Assembly (NCBI GenBank): GCA_017408185.1 | Contig: JAFQVE010000629.1 | Coordinates: 1 to 14,061, forward strand | DNA length: 14,061 nt | Direction of reading: 5' to 3' | From: Oscillospiraceae bacterium | GTDB taxonomy: Bacteria; Bacillota_A; Clostridia; Oscillospirales; JAAYXM01 | In this document: positions 1 through 8,718 of the stretch, in pieces | How the letters are laid out: each line of letters opens with the position of its first letter | How positions within the stretch are numbered: position 1 is the stretch's first letter | Notes under the pieces: model-generated | Databases searched by the model: none | What the model saw: only the letters and a program-made list of their open reading frames with translations | What the model was told of the DNA's origin: nothing | Program-made: the position numbers and the translations under genes

Positions 1-3000
1 CATATACTGTTGTGAAAAGGCTGTCAAGCTCCTGGCCTTCCGGTGCCTCGCGCTCAACATATACATATTCAAGCATCGTTGCGCGGTCGGCATCGAATCT
101 ATCTTTATATCCGATGTTCTTCGATGCCTCACTTCTCTGCGGAACGTGACCGCCCGCAAAGGCAACGCCGGTCGGCGTAAAGTCATTGACCTGCGTCATA
201 CGCAGATGTATACCCTTCGGATTCGAAAGCACCTTTTTGTAGTCGGTAATCTCAAAATCAACAGTGAAGCTGTTTTGCGGCTCTGCCGCACGGCGAACGT
301 TGCGCAGCCATGTATATCCGCGCGGGAACATTGTTTCATAGCTCCATGCCGGCTGTGTCCACGGATCCTGACCGTAGGTTACGGGGAAGACCGTTTCAAA
401 ATCAACCTCTTCACCCGGAAGAGCCTTACGAACACTGCCATCCGGATTCTTCACATATGCCGCATCCTTGCCTGCGTATGTAGCGTAGTCCATCGTTCCG
501 TCTTTGTCTACCTGAATAAGCTCGGGCTCTGTTGCCATATTAAGTCCCGAAACCTCATTTACCTTCGATGATGCCGAGTGGTAAACATAAGTATGGTGGT
601 TTCCGCCCGTTACGCGGAAAAAGTCAACGCCGTAAGAGGTATCATCGTTTATCTTTACCATAACAAGGCTTCTTCGATAATTCTCTGCCTCTGCATACTT
701 ATGGGTTGCATCAATATCCATAAGCTTTACCATTCCCGAATCATTAAAGTGAAGCGGGAAGCCGCGTACATCATCACCTATTGAATTCTTCTGATTTATC
801 AGAACTGTGTTATGAGATAGAGTTGAGCCTACCCACTGCAAGCGGTTTGGCGTATAGCTTGTATCTTCAGGATATGCAAGGTCTGCACCGAGATTAAGAC
901 CGTATGCATCAACGTTAAGCTCGAGAGAGTCAGGATGTCCGTGTCCGTCGGTATCGCCTGCCGTTATCCAGAAGTCGCGCATATTGTTTACCTCTGTGCT
1001 TGCAGATACAGAATCATATATTCCGCCGTCACGAAGCACAGCAAAGCCCCAACCTGCCATAAGATCGCTTTCAAGCTTTCCCGTCTCATCAATAAGCGCG
1101 GCTATATCTTCTTCAAAGCTTTCCGGATCTTCTGTGAAAATATCATAGTGAAGCCCTTCTGTTGTTCTTCCGTTTCGTGTCCATATATACTGAGCAAGCT
1201 CGTCTGCTATGTCGGTATCGCGAAGCTCTTTAAATCCCTTCTTCCATATCTCGATATCTCCGCTGTAATTTTCAACCGATAACGTTGTTGATGTATCACC
1301 TATATGCGGATGTCCCGGCGGTGTAACAGGACGGACAAAAGCCATAAACATCTCACGGAACTTCGGGTTTTCATATAAATTGTATTTTGCTCCGTCCTTG
1401 TAATCTGCAAGAAAGTCTGCCATCTTGCCAAGACCTTCTATCTGCGTGCGGTTATAGTTTGTGCTGGATTCATGTCCCATGCCGTCACGGTCGATAACGT
1501 CTATAAGCTGGCTCGTTACTCCGTCACCGCCCTGCTCAAACGATCCGTCCGGAACTGCCGGCTGATAAATCCACTCGAGCATTTCGGTTGTCTCAGGCTG
1601 TCTGTCCTGAACAATGGCATTTATTGAAGTTGTTGCCTGGCTTTGACCAAAGTTACCTTCAATTCTTGCACACTTGACGCCCCAGTAATTCTTTCTGATA
1701 ATTCCGTTTTCCCAATTCTTCCAGATATCATGTGAGCTGGATTTGTCATTTCTGCGCATTTCATGCTCATACTCACGGCAATCCCCATCGCACATACGTA
1801 CATAACCGTTGCTTGTATAATTCAAATGGTAATCGTACTTATCATCATCCGGCAATGTGTCATACCCATATTTCTTTGCCTTCTCAGAAAGATAATCTAT
1901 AACCTGAGTATCGGAAAGCACGGGATAAAACGCATCTGCGCACAGTGCAAGAATCTGCGCCTGATTATTTGAGTCTATGCGTCCGGTGATAAGTCCTATA
2001 CCGCTTCCGCCTTCTGTATTATACCATATACGGTCGTAAGAGCCGTCACCGTTATAGTCTATATCGTTGTGAATAAACATATCGTATGTGTGATAAACGT
2101 CTGCAATTCTGTCAAGCAAAATCGCGCCCGTTCTTCCGTATTTGATGTCTCCTGTATACAGATATGCATTCTTGAGCGTATCGAGAGCATCCGTAATTAC
2201 GGTTTTCATCGTTCTGTCAACTATATGCGCAACATATATATGCTTTTCATCAAAATACTGAACTATACCGTTACTTCCTGTGAGAGAATACTTATACGGA
2301 GTAACGCCATCGGGCTGCAGCGGAACATATCCCCAACCGTCATCAACGCCCCACGTTTTCCAATCCTCACCGGGACGAAGACCCTGACTGTTATTAAGTG
2401 CCGGCGAAACCTTTGCAGGATCGGAAAGCTCAGGATAAAGCTTATTTACAAGATATCCGCCGTCAACGCCGAAGCCGTAATGCTCCTGTTCTGCCTTAGT
2501 GAGAAAATCGCCTTCGTTGATTTCTTTCTTGCGTGCATCGTCTATTCCCGCATCCGGCAAGCTCTTTCCCTTTTCAAGCAACATTGCACGGTGTGCTTCA
2601 AGTGCACGTATTCTGTCAAACGCGCCTTCGCGGTCAAGACCGAGCTTATAGAAACCCTCAAAGTCATTTGACGGGAAAAGACGTTTGCAGTCCGGACACT
2701 GTGTCTTCCACGGACGGGAAATAACATCCGTAATAAAGTTACTGCCTTTTTTATTGATACCCCCATCGCAATAACGGCAAAGATTGTAGTACGGATCATT
2801 TACCCCGCCCATTCTCGTGCTTCGCGGGAGTCCTTCGGCGAGAATTATATCATAAAGAGAATCAAGCTCCTGAACATATGTTTCAGCTGCTTTTTCCGCA
2901 CTCTTTTTCATACTCTTCGCCCAATCGTAAGCTGCAATATTCTCAAGAGCTGTAGCGCGTTTTTCGGTTGTGTAATAAGTCGCTTCCGTTTTTCCGTCAT

Positions 3001-5923
3001 CGCGCACAACCTCTATCTTCTTTTCCGCGGAAACTTGCTCTCCGCGGAAGGTTGCGACAGCGGTTACCACCACACCCTTTTCTTTTGCAAGAGCAGTGAC
3101 ATATCCCGGATCGTCAAACTTTAACGCATCGCCGTCGTCGCTTGTGTATGTTACGCCCTCTGCCGGAATAGTTATCTTATTCCCGCTCTTCATTGAGAGA
3201 ACAAAAGAAAGCTTTGTCTTTCCGCCGACGTAGATAAGATCATCACACTCTATTTCCGCACCGATTATATCGGTATCGTCTATTGCATTTATAACTATGC
3301 TTTCCTTTATGGCAGAATCTGCGTTTGAAACCGTTGCGGTAATTGTCACTTCACCGTGACCGCGGCCCGTTATAACTCCGTTTTCATCTACCGTTGCAAT
3401 ATCGGGATTTGACGACTCATACAAAACAGAGTATGTTTTCTTATCAAGCAAGGTACCGTCAAGAAGCCGTGCCGTTATCGAGGTAGCAAGCGTTTTTCCG
3501 TAAGCTACTTCACTTCCCTCTGATGTGAAGCTTACAAGCTTCATGGTGTTTATACCGTCAAGCCTGAGAATACGAGGGCAGAAATAACTGGGCTTAGCAT
3601 CTCCTTGTTCAAAAACAAGAACGTATTCGCCTTTTTCCTCAATATCAACTGTTCCGATAACTCTTCTGTTCACAGCATCCTTTGAAGGTGCAAGAAAGCT
3701 TACGGTGTTGATATCTGTCTTTTTCGTCAGAAGCGAATCCACCTCCGCGACAGTTTGCGGTTTCGGAACAATATAGATATTCGCATTCGCAGTAGTTACC
3801 GTTCTTGCATAATATTCAAAATCTACTGCGTATTTCCCGGCAGTCGGAACATTTATCGTAAGTCCGTACCATCGTCCCGCACCGGGATATATTCTGAGAT
3901 AGTTGCTGGTGTAGCGCGCATTCTTTGCTACAAAATTATTCGGCCCCGCACCGAACCATTCCCACGTTCCGTCTGTGTAATCATCGGTAATACCTAAAAT
4001 ATCCGTATCTCTTGCAACATTTGGATTTGTGCTTTGCCCGGGCTTTGAAAACGGAGCCCACTCCGGACTTATCGTTTCGAAGAAATTATATGTATAAATG
4101 GTATCCGCGCACGGAAGCTGCTGCGGAAGTTGGGTTACTTTATATGTATCTTTTACTGTATCGTACAGCACTCCGTCAAAATATATTTCTGCAGTAAGCT
4201 CAGTTTCTCCTATTGCATAAACATCAACTATACCGTCATTTTTTCCGATATCCGCAACAGATGTATCTGAGCTTTTCCACGTTATCGTTGCACCGGACAA
4301 ATCTTTATATGACTTATCGCTGAGAAGAATAGAAACCGAGGCTTCACCGTCTTCGTTGACTGTGATGCTCTTCTTCATCGGCACAGCGTCTCCCGTACCG
4401 CTTGTGAGCCAAAAGTCACCGACAGAGCCCGCACCGTCTCTTGCCCAGAAAGCGATTGTGTAATATCCTGCTTCCGGAATTTCAAAACCCTGTATTTTGT
4501 TAGGTGTCGAGATCAGCTTATCAAAATCATCTCCCGCGCCTTCCTCATCACACGGATAACTTCCTATGTAAGTGCCGAGAGATGCTTCTATTTTATCTTT
4601 GTTTCCGGAAATATTGTCTGTGTAAACCCCACCGGCTTCTTCAAGCTTCTTGATTGTGCTGAGATAAACTCTCACATCCTTAGCGCCGCTCATTATTCCG
4701 TTTTTCATTTCCATTGTATATGTTCCCGCTACGGGGATATATACTTCATATACTACCGCAACATTAGACGCAATCTGCATATTGCCGGTACCTTTTGAGT
4801 TGTCGCCTCTCGGTCGGGCATAACGTGTTGTGGTATTTTCTTTATCGAAATTGCCGTCGTAGTATTGGTAAAAGTCATCAGTATTTTTATATGTAGCCTG
4901 TCTTACAGCTTCATTACGGGGTGATCCGCCTATCGCTGTCGCAAAATACCCTATATCATAAAATATCTTTGCACCGGCGTTTGCAACCTTGATGGTCTTT
5001 GATGCGGAAAGCACTCCTCCCGTGAAGGCAAGCGTCGCCGTAACGGTTGCCTCGCCTTCTTCACCGCCGGTGATTAAACCGGTATCGGAGACCGTTGCGT
5101 TTCCGGCTGCGGAATAAGTAACCTTATCAGTAACATTTTCAACGCTTCCGTCACTCATAACGGCTGTAACCGTCATCTGTGCCGTGCCGCCGTTCGGTGC
5201 GATTGCAGTTTTATCCACCTCTGCAGAAAGCAACATCGGCACAATATCTTCCCCTTTACCGTCAAGAACGATTGTGCCCGGATACATTCTTGCAACATTG
5301 CTTCCCTCTTTACACGCTTCCAAAGCTTTGTACACAACTAAGTACACTCCCGGCTCAGGAAAGCTGTGTGCTATTGCGGGCATATAGTGTTCACCCGTGG
5401 TGGAGCTTGTGTCGCTGTTATAATCCAGAGCAGTTGTCAATGCCGTATTCTCTGTCAGCTTTGCGGCAATCTCATCATTTGTATGCTCTTTCCCCGTTTC
5501 CGCATTGTTCAGCGGAACTATCCACGCACCGGCCTTTTGCGCAGCATTGTTACTACTCTTTCTGAAGCTATATCCAAGCGTTATATCATATTTTCCCGCT
5601 TTTGGTACATAAATCTTTATAGCCACCCAATCATTTACCACAGTTTCCATCCGGAGCGCATACTCGTTTGGAATATCCACTGAAATCGTACCCGAAGCTG
5701 AGTGATAGCTCCAAAAACCGTTTGTATCTGCAAATGTAACCTTTTTTGTATCAGCTCTGTATTCTGATTCCGCAGACGAAAAATCATATCCGGAACCTGA
5801 TACCATTCCGTATTTCACTGTAACGCCGGAATATTCCTGCGTACTCTCTCCGTCTGCAGAAACCGCCGGCACAAGGCTTATAAGCATTGCAAGCGCAAGA
5901 ATCAATGATAATACTCTTTTCAT
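1..5923 (-). CDS. Giant secreted heparinase II/III-family polysaccharide lyase (3' end outside window)
   Basis: The frame is open for 1974 codons and leaves the window at base 1. ATG at 5921-5923 follows AAGGAGGA by a normal gap. Residues 1-23 are a signal peptide (cleavage likely after VSA). Then come an unassigned ~200-residue module (24-230), a BIG_2-like Ig domain (230-314), a second module copy (315-514), an Ig-like domain (515-606), a third copy (607-794), and two more Ig-like domains (795-975). The heparinase II/III region runs from about 985 to the end. Its hallmarks are CRYC (1049-1052) with CPDC (1076-1079), IEGNFGQSQ (1421), DRDGMGHES (1478), GHGHPD (1660-1665), GADLAYP (1679) and STLSHNTV (1700). 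By analogy with family structures, H1661 or H1663, D1681 and H1704 could be the metal-site residues. Family members cleave uronic-acid polysaccharides by beta-elimination; the substrate here is unknown. It is the third gene of the lipoprotein/deacetylase operon, 16 bases after the deacetylase stop. Confidence 0.93.
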   Translation of the reverse strand, partial: MKRVLSLILALAMLISLVPAVSADGESTQEYSGVTVKYGMVSGSGYDFSSAESEYRADTKKVTFADTNGFWSYHSASGTISVDIPNEYALRMETVVNDWVAIKIYVPKAGKYDITLGYSFRKSSNNAAQKAGAWIVPLNNAETGKEHTNDEIAAKLTENTALTTALDYNSDTSSTTGEHYMPAIAHSFPEPGVYLVVYKALEACKEGSNVARMYPGTIVLDGKGEDIVPMLLSAEVDKTAIAPNGGTAQMTVTAVMSDGSVENVTDKVTYSAAGNATVSDTGLITGGEEGEATVTATLAFTGGVLSASKTIKVANAGAKIFYDIGYFATAIGGSPRNEAVRQATYKNTDDFYQYYDGNFDKENTTTRYARPRGDNSKGTGNMQIASNVAVVYEVYIPVAGTYTMEMKNGIMSGAKDVRVYLSTIKKLEEAGGVYTDNISGNKDKIEASLGTYIGSYPCDEEGAGDDFDKLISTPNKIQGFEIPEAGYYTIAFWARDGAGSVGDFWLTSGTGDAVPMKKSITVNEDGEASVSILLSDKSYKDLSGATITWKSSDTSVADIGKNDGIVDVYAIGETELTAEIYFDGVLYDTVKDTYKVTQLPQQLPCADTIYTYNFFETISPEWAPFSKPGQSTNPNVARDTDILGITDDYTDGTWEWFGAGPNNFVAKNARYTSNYLRIYPGAGRWYGLTINVPTAGKYAVDFEYYARTVTTANANIYIVPKPQTVAEVDSLLTKKTDINTVSFLAPSKDAVNRRVIGTVDIEEKGEYVLVFEQGDAKPSYFCPRILRLDGINTMKLVSFTSEGSEVAYGKTLATSITARLLDGTLLDKKTYSVLYESSNPDIATVDENGVITGRGHGEVTITATVSNADSAIKESIVINAIDDTDIIGAEIECDDLIYVGGKTKLSFVLSMKSGNKITIPAEGVTYTSDDGDALKFDDPGYVTALAKEKGVVVTAVATFRGEQVSAEKKIEVVRDDGKTEATYYTTEKRATALENIAAYDWAKSMKKSAEKAAETYVQELDSLYDIILAEGLPRSTRMGGVNDPYYNLCRYCDGGINKKGSNFITDVISRPWKTQCPDCKRLFPSNDFEGFYKLGLDREGAFDRIRALEAHRAMLLEKGKSLPDAGIDDARKKEINEGDFLTKAEQEHYGFGVDGGYLVNKLYPELSDPAKVSPALNNSQGLRPGEDWKTWGVDDGWGYVPLQPDGVTPYKYSLTGSNGIVQYFDEKHIYVAHIVDRTMKTVITDALDTLKNAYLYTGDIKYGRTGAILLDRIADVYHTYDMFIHNDIDYNGDGSYDRIWYNTEGGSGIGLITGRIDSNNQAQILALCADAFYPVLSDTQVIDYLSEKAKKYGYDTLPDDDKYDYHLNYTSNGYVRMCDGDCREYEHEMRRNDKSSSHDIWKNWENGIIRKNYWGVKCARIEGNFGQSQATTSINAIVQDRQPETTEMLEWIYQPAVPDGSFEQGGDGVTSQLIDVIDRDGMGHESSTNYNRTQIEGLGKMADFLADYKDGAKYNLYENPKFREMFMAFVRPVTPPGHPHIGDTSTTLSVENYSGDIEIWKKGFKELRDTDIADELAQYIWTRNGRTTEGLHYDIFTEDPESFEEDIAALIDETGKLESDLMAGWGFAVLRDGGIYDSVSASTEVNNMRDFWITAGDTDGHGHPDSLELNVDAYGLNLGADLAYPEDTSYTPNRLQWVGSTLSHNTVLINQKNSIGDDVRGFPLHFNDSGMVKLMDIDATHKYAEAENYRRSLVMVKINDDTSYGVDFFRVTGGNHHTYVYHSASSKVNEVSGLNMATEPELIQVDKDGTMDYATYAGKDAAYVKNPDGSVRKALPGEEVDFETVFPVTYGQDPWTQPAWSYETMFPRGYTWLRNVRRAAEPQNSFTVDFEITDYKKVLSNPKGIHLRMTQVNDFTPTGVAFAGGHVPQRSEASKNIGYKDRFDADRATMLEYVYVEREAPEGQELDSLFTTVY

Positions 5924-5939
5924 AAACCGTCCTCCTTAA

Positions 5940-6791
5940 TTACGAAAGATAAAGTGTTTCCCCAGATGATATCTTGTGCATCTCGCCGTCAATCACAAAC
6001 CATATTTCAAAAAGAGTAGGGTTGTAAATAATTGAACCGTCTGCACTATAGATAAGCGAGTTATATGCATTTACGTATTCGTAAATTTCCATATTGGTCG
6101 CATACCATATATCATCTTTTCCGGAAAGCTTCTCACAGATTTCATCAAGAAGCCCCCAGCCGGTATAACGCTCAAACTCGTTGCTGTGTCCCCAAAGGTA
6201 AAAGAGTCTTGGACCCCCGCGCGAATTTCTTATCCTGTTTTTCTCGTCATCCATAAAAGCGTCGATGTATTCCGGAAGCTCAGGGTTCGCGTGGCGCGTA
6301 GTCGGAATCCAGTTATGCCAGTCGGAAGGCAAATGGAACTCCTTGTTGTCTCCACGGAGAGATCGGGCATATACAATATCAAGGTCTGTGAGATATCTTT
6401 TGATATTTTCGTAAGTAGCGCCGTTTTCAAAATACGTTATCCCAGAATCCGGATACGCCATTCCGCGTATTATAATCCCAAGCTTCTTTTCCCACTCAAG
6501 CCGGCAATCAAGGGTATCGCGGATTCCCTCAATGCATCTCATACTTCCGTTTGCACGGTGAACGGTACCGTGAATGGCAACCTCATGCCCTCTGTCGAGT
6601 ATATATTCCCGAACCTGCTCCGCGGTAATGTGGTTCTCGCGAAGCCCCTCGTGGTTGAGGTTAAACGTTGCTTTCATCCCGCACGAGGTTATCTTATCCG
6701 AAAAACGCATATCCTCACGCAGACCGTCATCATAGCTTAGCGTTACCGCTTTTGCCTTTCCGCCGGGGAATCTTAAAAATCTGTATTGCAT
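5940..6791 (-). CDS. Polysaccharide deacetylase-like protein (NodB/CE4 fold), cytoplasmic
   Basis: This encodes 283 residues. I chose the ATG at 6789-6791, since AAGGAG lies 8 bases upstream; a GTG six codons earlier lies upstream of that site. NodB-type motifs are visible: SYDDG (19-23, metal-binding and catalytic Asp pair) and HGTVH (74-78, the H-x3-H metal motif), followed by GMAYPDSG, which resembles the motif-3 region. CE4 enzymes remove N- or O-acetyl groups from polysaccharides. There is no signal peptide or membrane segment, so it probably acts on imported oligosaccharides rather than cell wall; this is inference. It sits 23 bases after the solute-binding protein and 16 bases before the lyase, so the three are almost certainly co-transcribed. 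The C-terminal ~40 residues (EIWFVIDGEMHKISSGETL) look like a small beta appendage. Acetyl-group chemistry is not proven, since some family members have other activities. Confidence 0.88.
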   Translation of the reverse strand: MQYRFLRFPGGKAKAVTLSYDDGLREDMRFSDKITSCGMKATFNLNHEGLRENHITAEQVREYILDRGHEVAIHGTVHRANGSMRCIEGIRDTLDCRLEWEKKLGIIIRGMAYPDSGITYFENGATYENIKRYLTDLDIVYARSLRGDNKEFHLPSDWHNWIPTTRHANPELPEYIDAFMDDEKNRIRNSRGGPRLFYLWGHSNEFERYTGWGLLDEICEKLSGKDDIWYATNMEIYEYVNAYNSLIYSADGSIIYNPTLFEIWFVIDGEMHKISSGETLYLS

Positions 6792-6814
6792 AACACCCGC
6801 TCCTTGCACCCAAA

Positions 6815-8380
6815 CTATTTTATCTTGTTATACGCATTTTCATAAACCGCGAGAAGCTCTTTAATCGGAAGAGATGAAAGCTCCTTCTGGAATTCATCCC
6901 ATTCGCTCATCGGACGCTGACCGATAATGAACTTCTGGATATTTTCTTTCACCATTGTACCAAGCGTTGTAGTGTAGTCCGCCACTTCTGCTTTCTCCGC
7001 TGAGCTTAAGTTTATATATACAGTCGGATCAAGCTTCGGATAAGTATACTCAAGAACAAAATCAGTCGTTGCCGCCTGTTCCTCGGACATACCCGCCTCT
7101 GCAGCCGCCGGATCTATACGGAGATATGAACCGATTGTCTGGAAGCCGTAAAGAACCTGTGCGTTGTTCTCTCCTTCAGGGAAGATAAAGCGTTTTTTGC
7201 CGTCGACTACCTCATAGGTTTCACCTTCCTTGCCCCACGAAACAAGCTCGCTTCCCTCGTCGGAATAGAACCAGTTTATGTATCTCCATGCATTTGCAAT
7301 GGAAGCCTCATTTCCGGTGTTTGCAACTGCCATACCGGTCGGGTCCCAGTTAAGCTTGTTGAACATCGGAACACCGATACCGTTATCCGCATGCGGCGGT
7401 TTCATAGCTGTAATGTTAAACTCCGGATTGTTCGGACGTGCAAGATTGTTGAAGAAGTCAATACGAATCTGATACTCCGGCATGATGAAGCCGCGGTCTG
7501 TAGTGACAAGCTCCTGCCATGAAGAGGTGTTGATTGTGAAATAATCCTGCGGAATAAGCTTTTCGTCATACATCTTCTTAAAGAATGTTACGAGCTGAAG
7601 CATAATATCGCTTTCTGCCGTTCCGTAGCTCCACTTTTCATTATCGAAATCATAATAAACGCCATAGCTGAAATTCGGCTTCCACATTGAGCCTATAACA
7701 GCAAGATTGTTGATGCCGTTTCTCATGCAGAATGGGTATGACTCAGGATACAGCTCTTTAAGCTTTTTTGAAACTGTGTAAAGCTCGTCAAGTGTTTCCG
7801 GAGTTTTGAGACCGTGTTTGTCGAAAATATCCTTGCGGTAGAGCCATGCGCGAACATTCTTCGAACGCTCCATACCGTAGACAGGCGTGAAATACACCTT
7901 TCCGTCAACCGCTTTATGCATATCTCTCATCCACTGCTCATCCTCGGAAACGCTATCCCAGAACTTATTATAGTCCGGCAGGAACTCTTCATAATCATCA
8001 AAGGCAAGGAATGCGCCCTGCTCGCAGTAGTCTGAAAACGTTCCCGGTCTGCCGGAAAAGCCAAATACATCCGGTAAAGAATCCGGTGCTGCCATTGTGA
8101 GCGAAAACTTTGTACCAAAGTCTGAAGACGGAACAGCGTTTACATTGATAGTCCCGCCGATTGCCTCTTCTATGTACTCCCATACCTTCCAGTTTTCGTC
8201 ATACGGCCAGGAAGCGTGGCTTGCGATTGTGATATCAAGAACTGCATCATCGGGAATTTGCTTTCCCTCCGGAATGTCATAGGAGACCTCCCCCGAAAGC
8301 GCTTTCTCCCCCGCACCGTCACACGCGGCAAGCGATAAAACCATAAGTCCTGCAAGAATTAAGCTTAAAAATCTTTTCAT
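6815..8380 (-). CDS. Extracellular solute-binding lipoprotein of a carbohydrate ABC importer
   Basis: This encodes 521 residues. The start is the ATG at 8378-8380, 8 bases after GGAGG; an in-frame ATG five codons upstream overlaps that ribosome site and is rejected. Residues 1-20 form a lipoprotein signal peptide with lipobox LAAC, so Cys20 would be lipidated and the protein held on the outer face of the membrane. Length and sequence style (VLDITIASHASWPYDENWK, WRYINWFYSDEGSELVSWG) match the large family-1 sugar-binding lipoproteins (LplA/LipO-like) of Firmicutes. These deliver oligosaccharides to two-subunit permeases. No permease or ATPase gene is in the window; the next genes are instead a deacetylase and a lyase. 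The likely ligand is an oligosaccharide released by the downstream lyase (inference). It is the first gene of the operon, with its promoter at 8426-8466. Confidence 0.9.
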   Translation of the reverse strand: MKRFLSLILAGLMVLSLAACDGAGEKALSGEVSYDIPEGKQIPDDAVLDITIASHASWPYDENWKVWEYIEEAIGGTINVNAVPSSDFGTKFSLTMAAPDSLPDVFGFSGRPGTFSDYCEQGAFLAFDDYEEFLPDYNKFWDSVSEDEQWMRDMHKAVDGKVYFTPVYGMERSKNVRAWLYRKDIFDKHGLKTPETLDELYTVSKKLKELYPESYPFCMRNGINNLAVIGSMWKPNFSYGVYYDFDNEKWSYGTAESDIMLQLVTFFKKMYDEKLIPQDYFTINTSSWQELVTTDRGFIMPEYQIRIDFFNNLARPNNPEFNITAMKPPHADNGIGVPMFNKLNWDPTGMAVANTGNEASIANAWRYINWFYSDEGSELVSWGKEGETYEVVDGKKRFIFPEGENNAQVLYGFQTIGSYLRIDPAAAEAGMSEEQAATTDFVLEYTYPKLDPTVYINLSSAEKAEVADYTTTLGTMVKENIQKFIIGQRPMSEWDEFQKELSSLPIKELLAVYENAYNKIK

Positions 8381-8425
8381 GTTGTCGTCCTCCATTTATT
8401 AAGAATATTTTACAACTTTAGTTAT

Positions 8426-8466
8426 ATTATATAATGCGTAAATCGCAATTTTAATAAAATCGTTCA
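8426..8466 (-). promoter_or_regulatory. Promoter and putative activator site of the lipoprotein-deacetylase-lyase operon
   Basis: Reading leftwards, a consensus TATAAT -10 lies at 8426-8431. At 17-bp spacing the -35 position reads TTAAAA, a poor match to TTGACA. A 16-bp element (plus strand TTAATAAAATCGTTCA, 8451-8466) begins 19 bp from the -10 and overlaps the -35 position. The same element at the same spacing occurs at 13057-13072 upstream of the esterase. A weak -35 overlapped by a conserved element is typical of activator-dependent promoters, such as those of AraC-family proteins; the link to the regulator at 13171 is inference. Confidence 0.7.
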
Positions 8467-8504
8467 CGTTCTGCAAAATTTCATATAGTAATTTGTGGGA
8501 ATAT

Positions 8505-8534
8505 AAAAAGGCGGAGAGGATGTTCTCTCCGCCC
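8505..8534 (-). terminator. Rho-independent terminator of a lost paralogous gene
   Basis: A 9-bp perfect GC-rich stem (GGCGGAGAG at 8510-8518 with CTCTCCGCC at 8525-8533, 6-base loop) is followed on the minus strand by TTTTTAT. It lies just past the stop codon of the remnant at 8542-8583. Its arm resembles the hairpin at 8893-8921 after the 968-residue protein gene, so it looks like the terminator of a former paralogue. It may now insulate the lipoprotein promoter. Confidence 0.8.
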
Positions 8535-8541
8535 GTAAATT

Positions 8542-8583
8542 TTAGTTTGCGTAAATTACGCGGTATGTGCCGTTGTCACCGAA
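8542..8583 (-). pseudogene. Remnant of the C-terminus of a paralogue of the 968-residue protein
   Basis: On the minus strand 8583-8542 reads FGDNGTYRVIYAN followed by TAA. The end of the 968-residue protein reads YNDNGTYRVIYAD followed by TAA, and the nucleotides match almost perfectly over about 30 bases (8544-8574 against 8930-8960). Similarity stops at about 8583, where the small-RNA promoter begins. Both copies are followed by a related hairpin. This is a fragment, not a working gene. Confidence 0.75.
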
Positions 8584-8589
8584 AAACTG

Positions 8590-8618
8590 TTGACAAATTA
8601 ATTGTTCCGATATATAAT
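8590..8618 (+). promoter_or_regulatory. Consensus promoter of the antisense small RNA
   Basis: TTGACA (8590-8595), exactly 17 bp, then TATAAT (8613-8618): a perfect sigma-A promoter on the plus strand. The start of transcription would be near A8625. No plausible plus-strand protein gene follows before the terminator ending at about 8718, so it should make a short untranslated RNA. Confidence 0.85.
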
Positions 8619-8624
8619 AAGAAT

Positions 8625-8718
8625 ACAAAGAGGCTACCGGCAGACGGTTCAGCCCTCAAGTAAAAACGGAAAGAAGTATACCGCTCGCTTGCAGGCTTGG
8701 CGGTCTACTTCTTTTTTA
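8625..8718 (+). ncRNA. Putative antitoxin small RNA of a type I toxin-antitoxin locus
   Basis: This is a predicted RNA of about 94 nt between the perfect promoter at 8590-8618 and the intrinsic terminator at 8671-8717. Its 5' part can fold as GGCUACCG (8632-8639), loop, then CGGU and AGCC (8645-8654). Its 3' portion (about 8662-8718) is exactly complementary to the 3' end of the convergent toxin mRNA, including the last codons and stop at 8705-8718. The segment AGCCCTC (8651-8657) can also pair with the toxin's ribosome-binding purines at 8779-8784. The arrangement resembles TxpA/RatA and the pAD1 par locus, where a stable 3'-overlapping antisense RNA silences a toxic peptide. The role is inferred from architecture; the RNA family is not recognised by sequence. 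Confidence 0.72.
8671..8713. terminator. Bidirectional terminator shared by the small RNA and toxin mRNA
   Basis: AAGAAGTA (8671-8678) pairs with TACTTCTT (8706-8713). After one mismatch, ACCGC (8680-8684) pairs with GCGGT (8700-8704). On the plus strand the stem runs into six T residues (8712-8717). On the minus strand it is followed by TCCGTTTTT (8670-8662). A shared bidirectional terminator is a known property of par-type loci. The minus-strand arm lies just past, and overlaps, the toxin's stop codon. Confidence 0.78.

Noticed and set aside
146..5683. Numerous plus-strand reading frames of 60-200 codons
   Set aside because: All lie opposite the continuous minus-strand lyase frame, which shows clear domains throughout; they lack ribosome sites and sensible composition.
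6792..6809. GTG start six codons upstream for the deacetylase-like gene
   Set aside because: The AAGGAG ribosome site lies inside that extension, 8 bases before the ATG at 6789-6791.
8381..8395. ATG five codons upstream for the solute-binding lipoprotein
   Set aside because: It overlaps the GGAGG ribosome site of the next ATG, and the lipoprotein signal peptide begins properly at MKRF.
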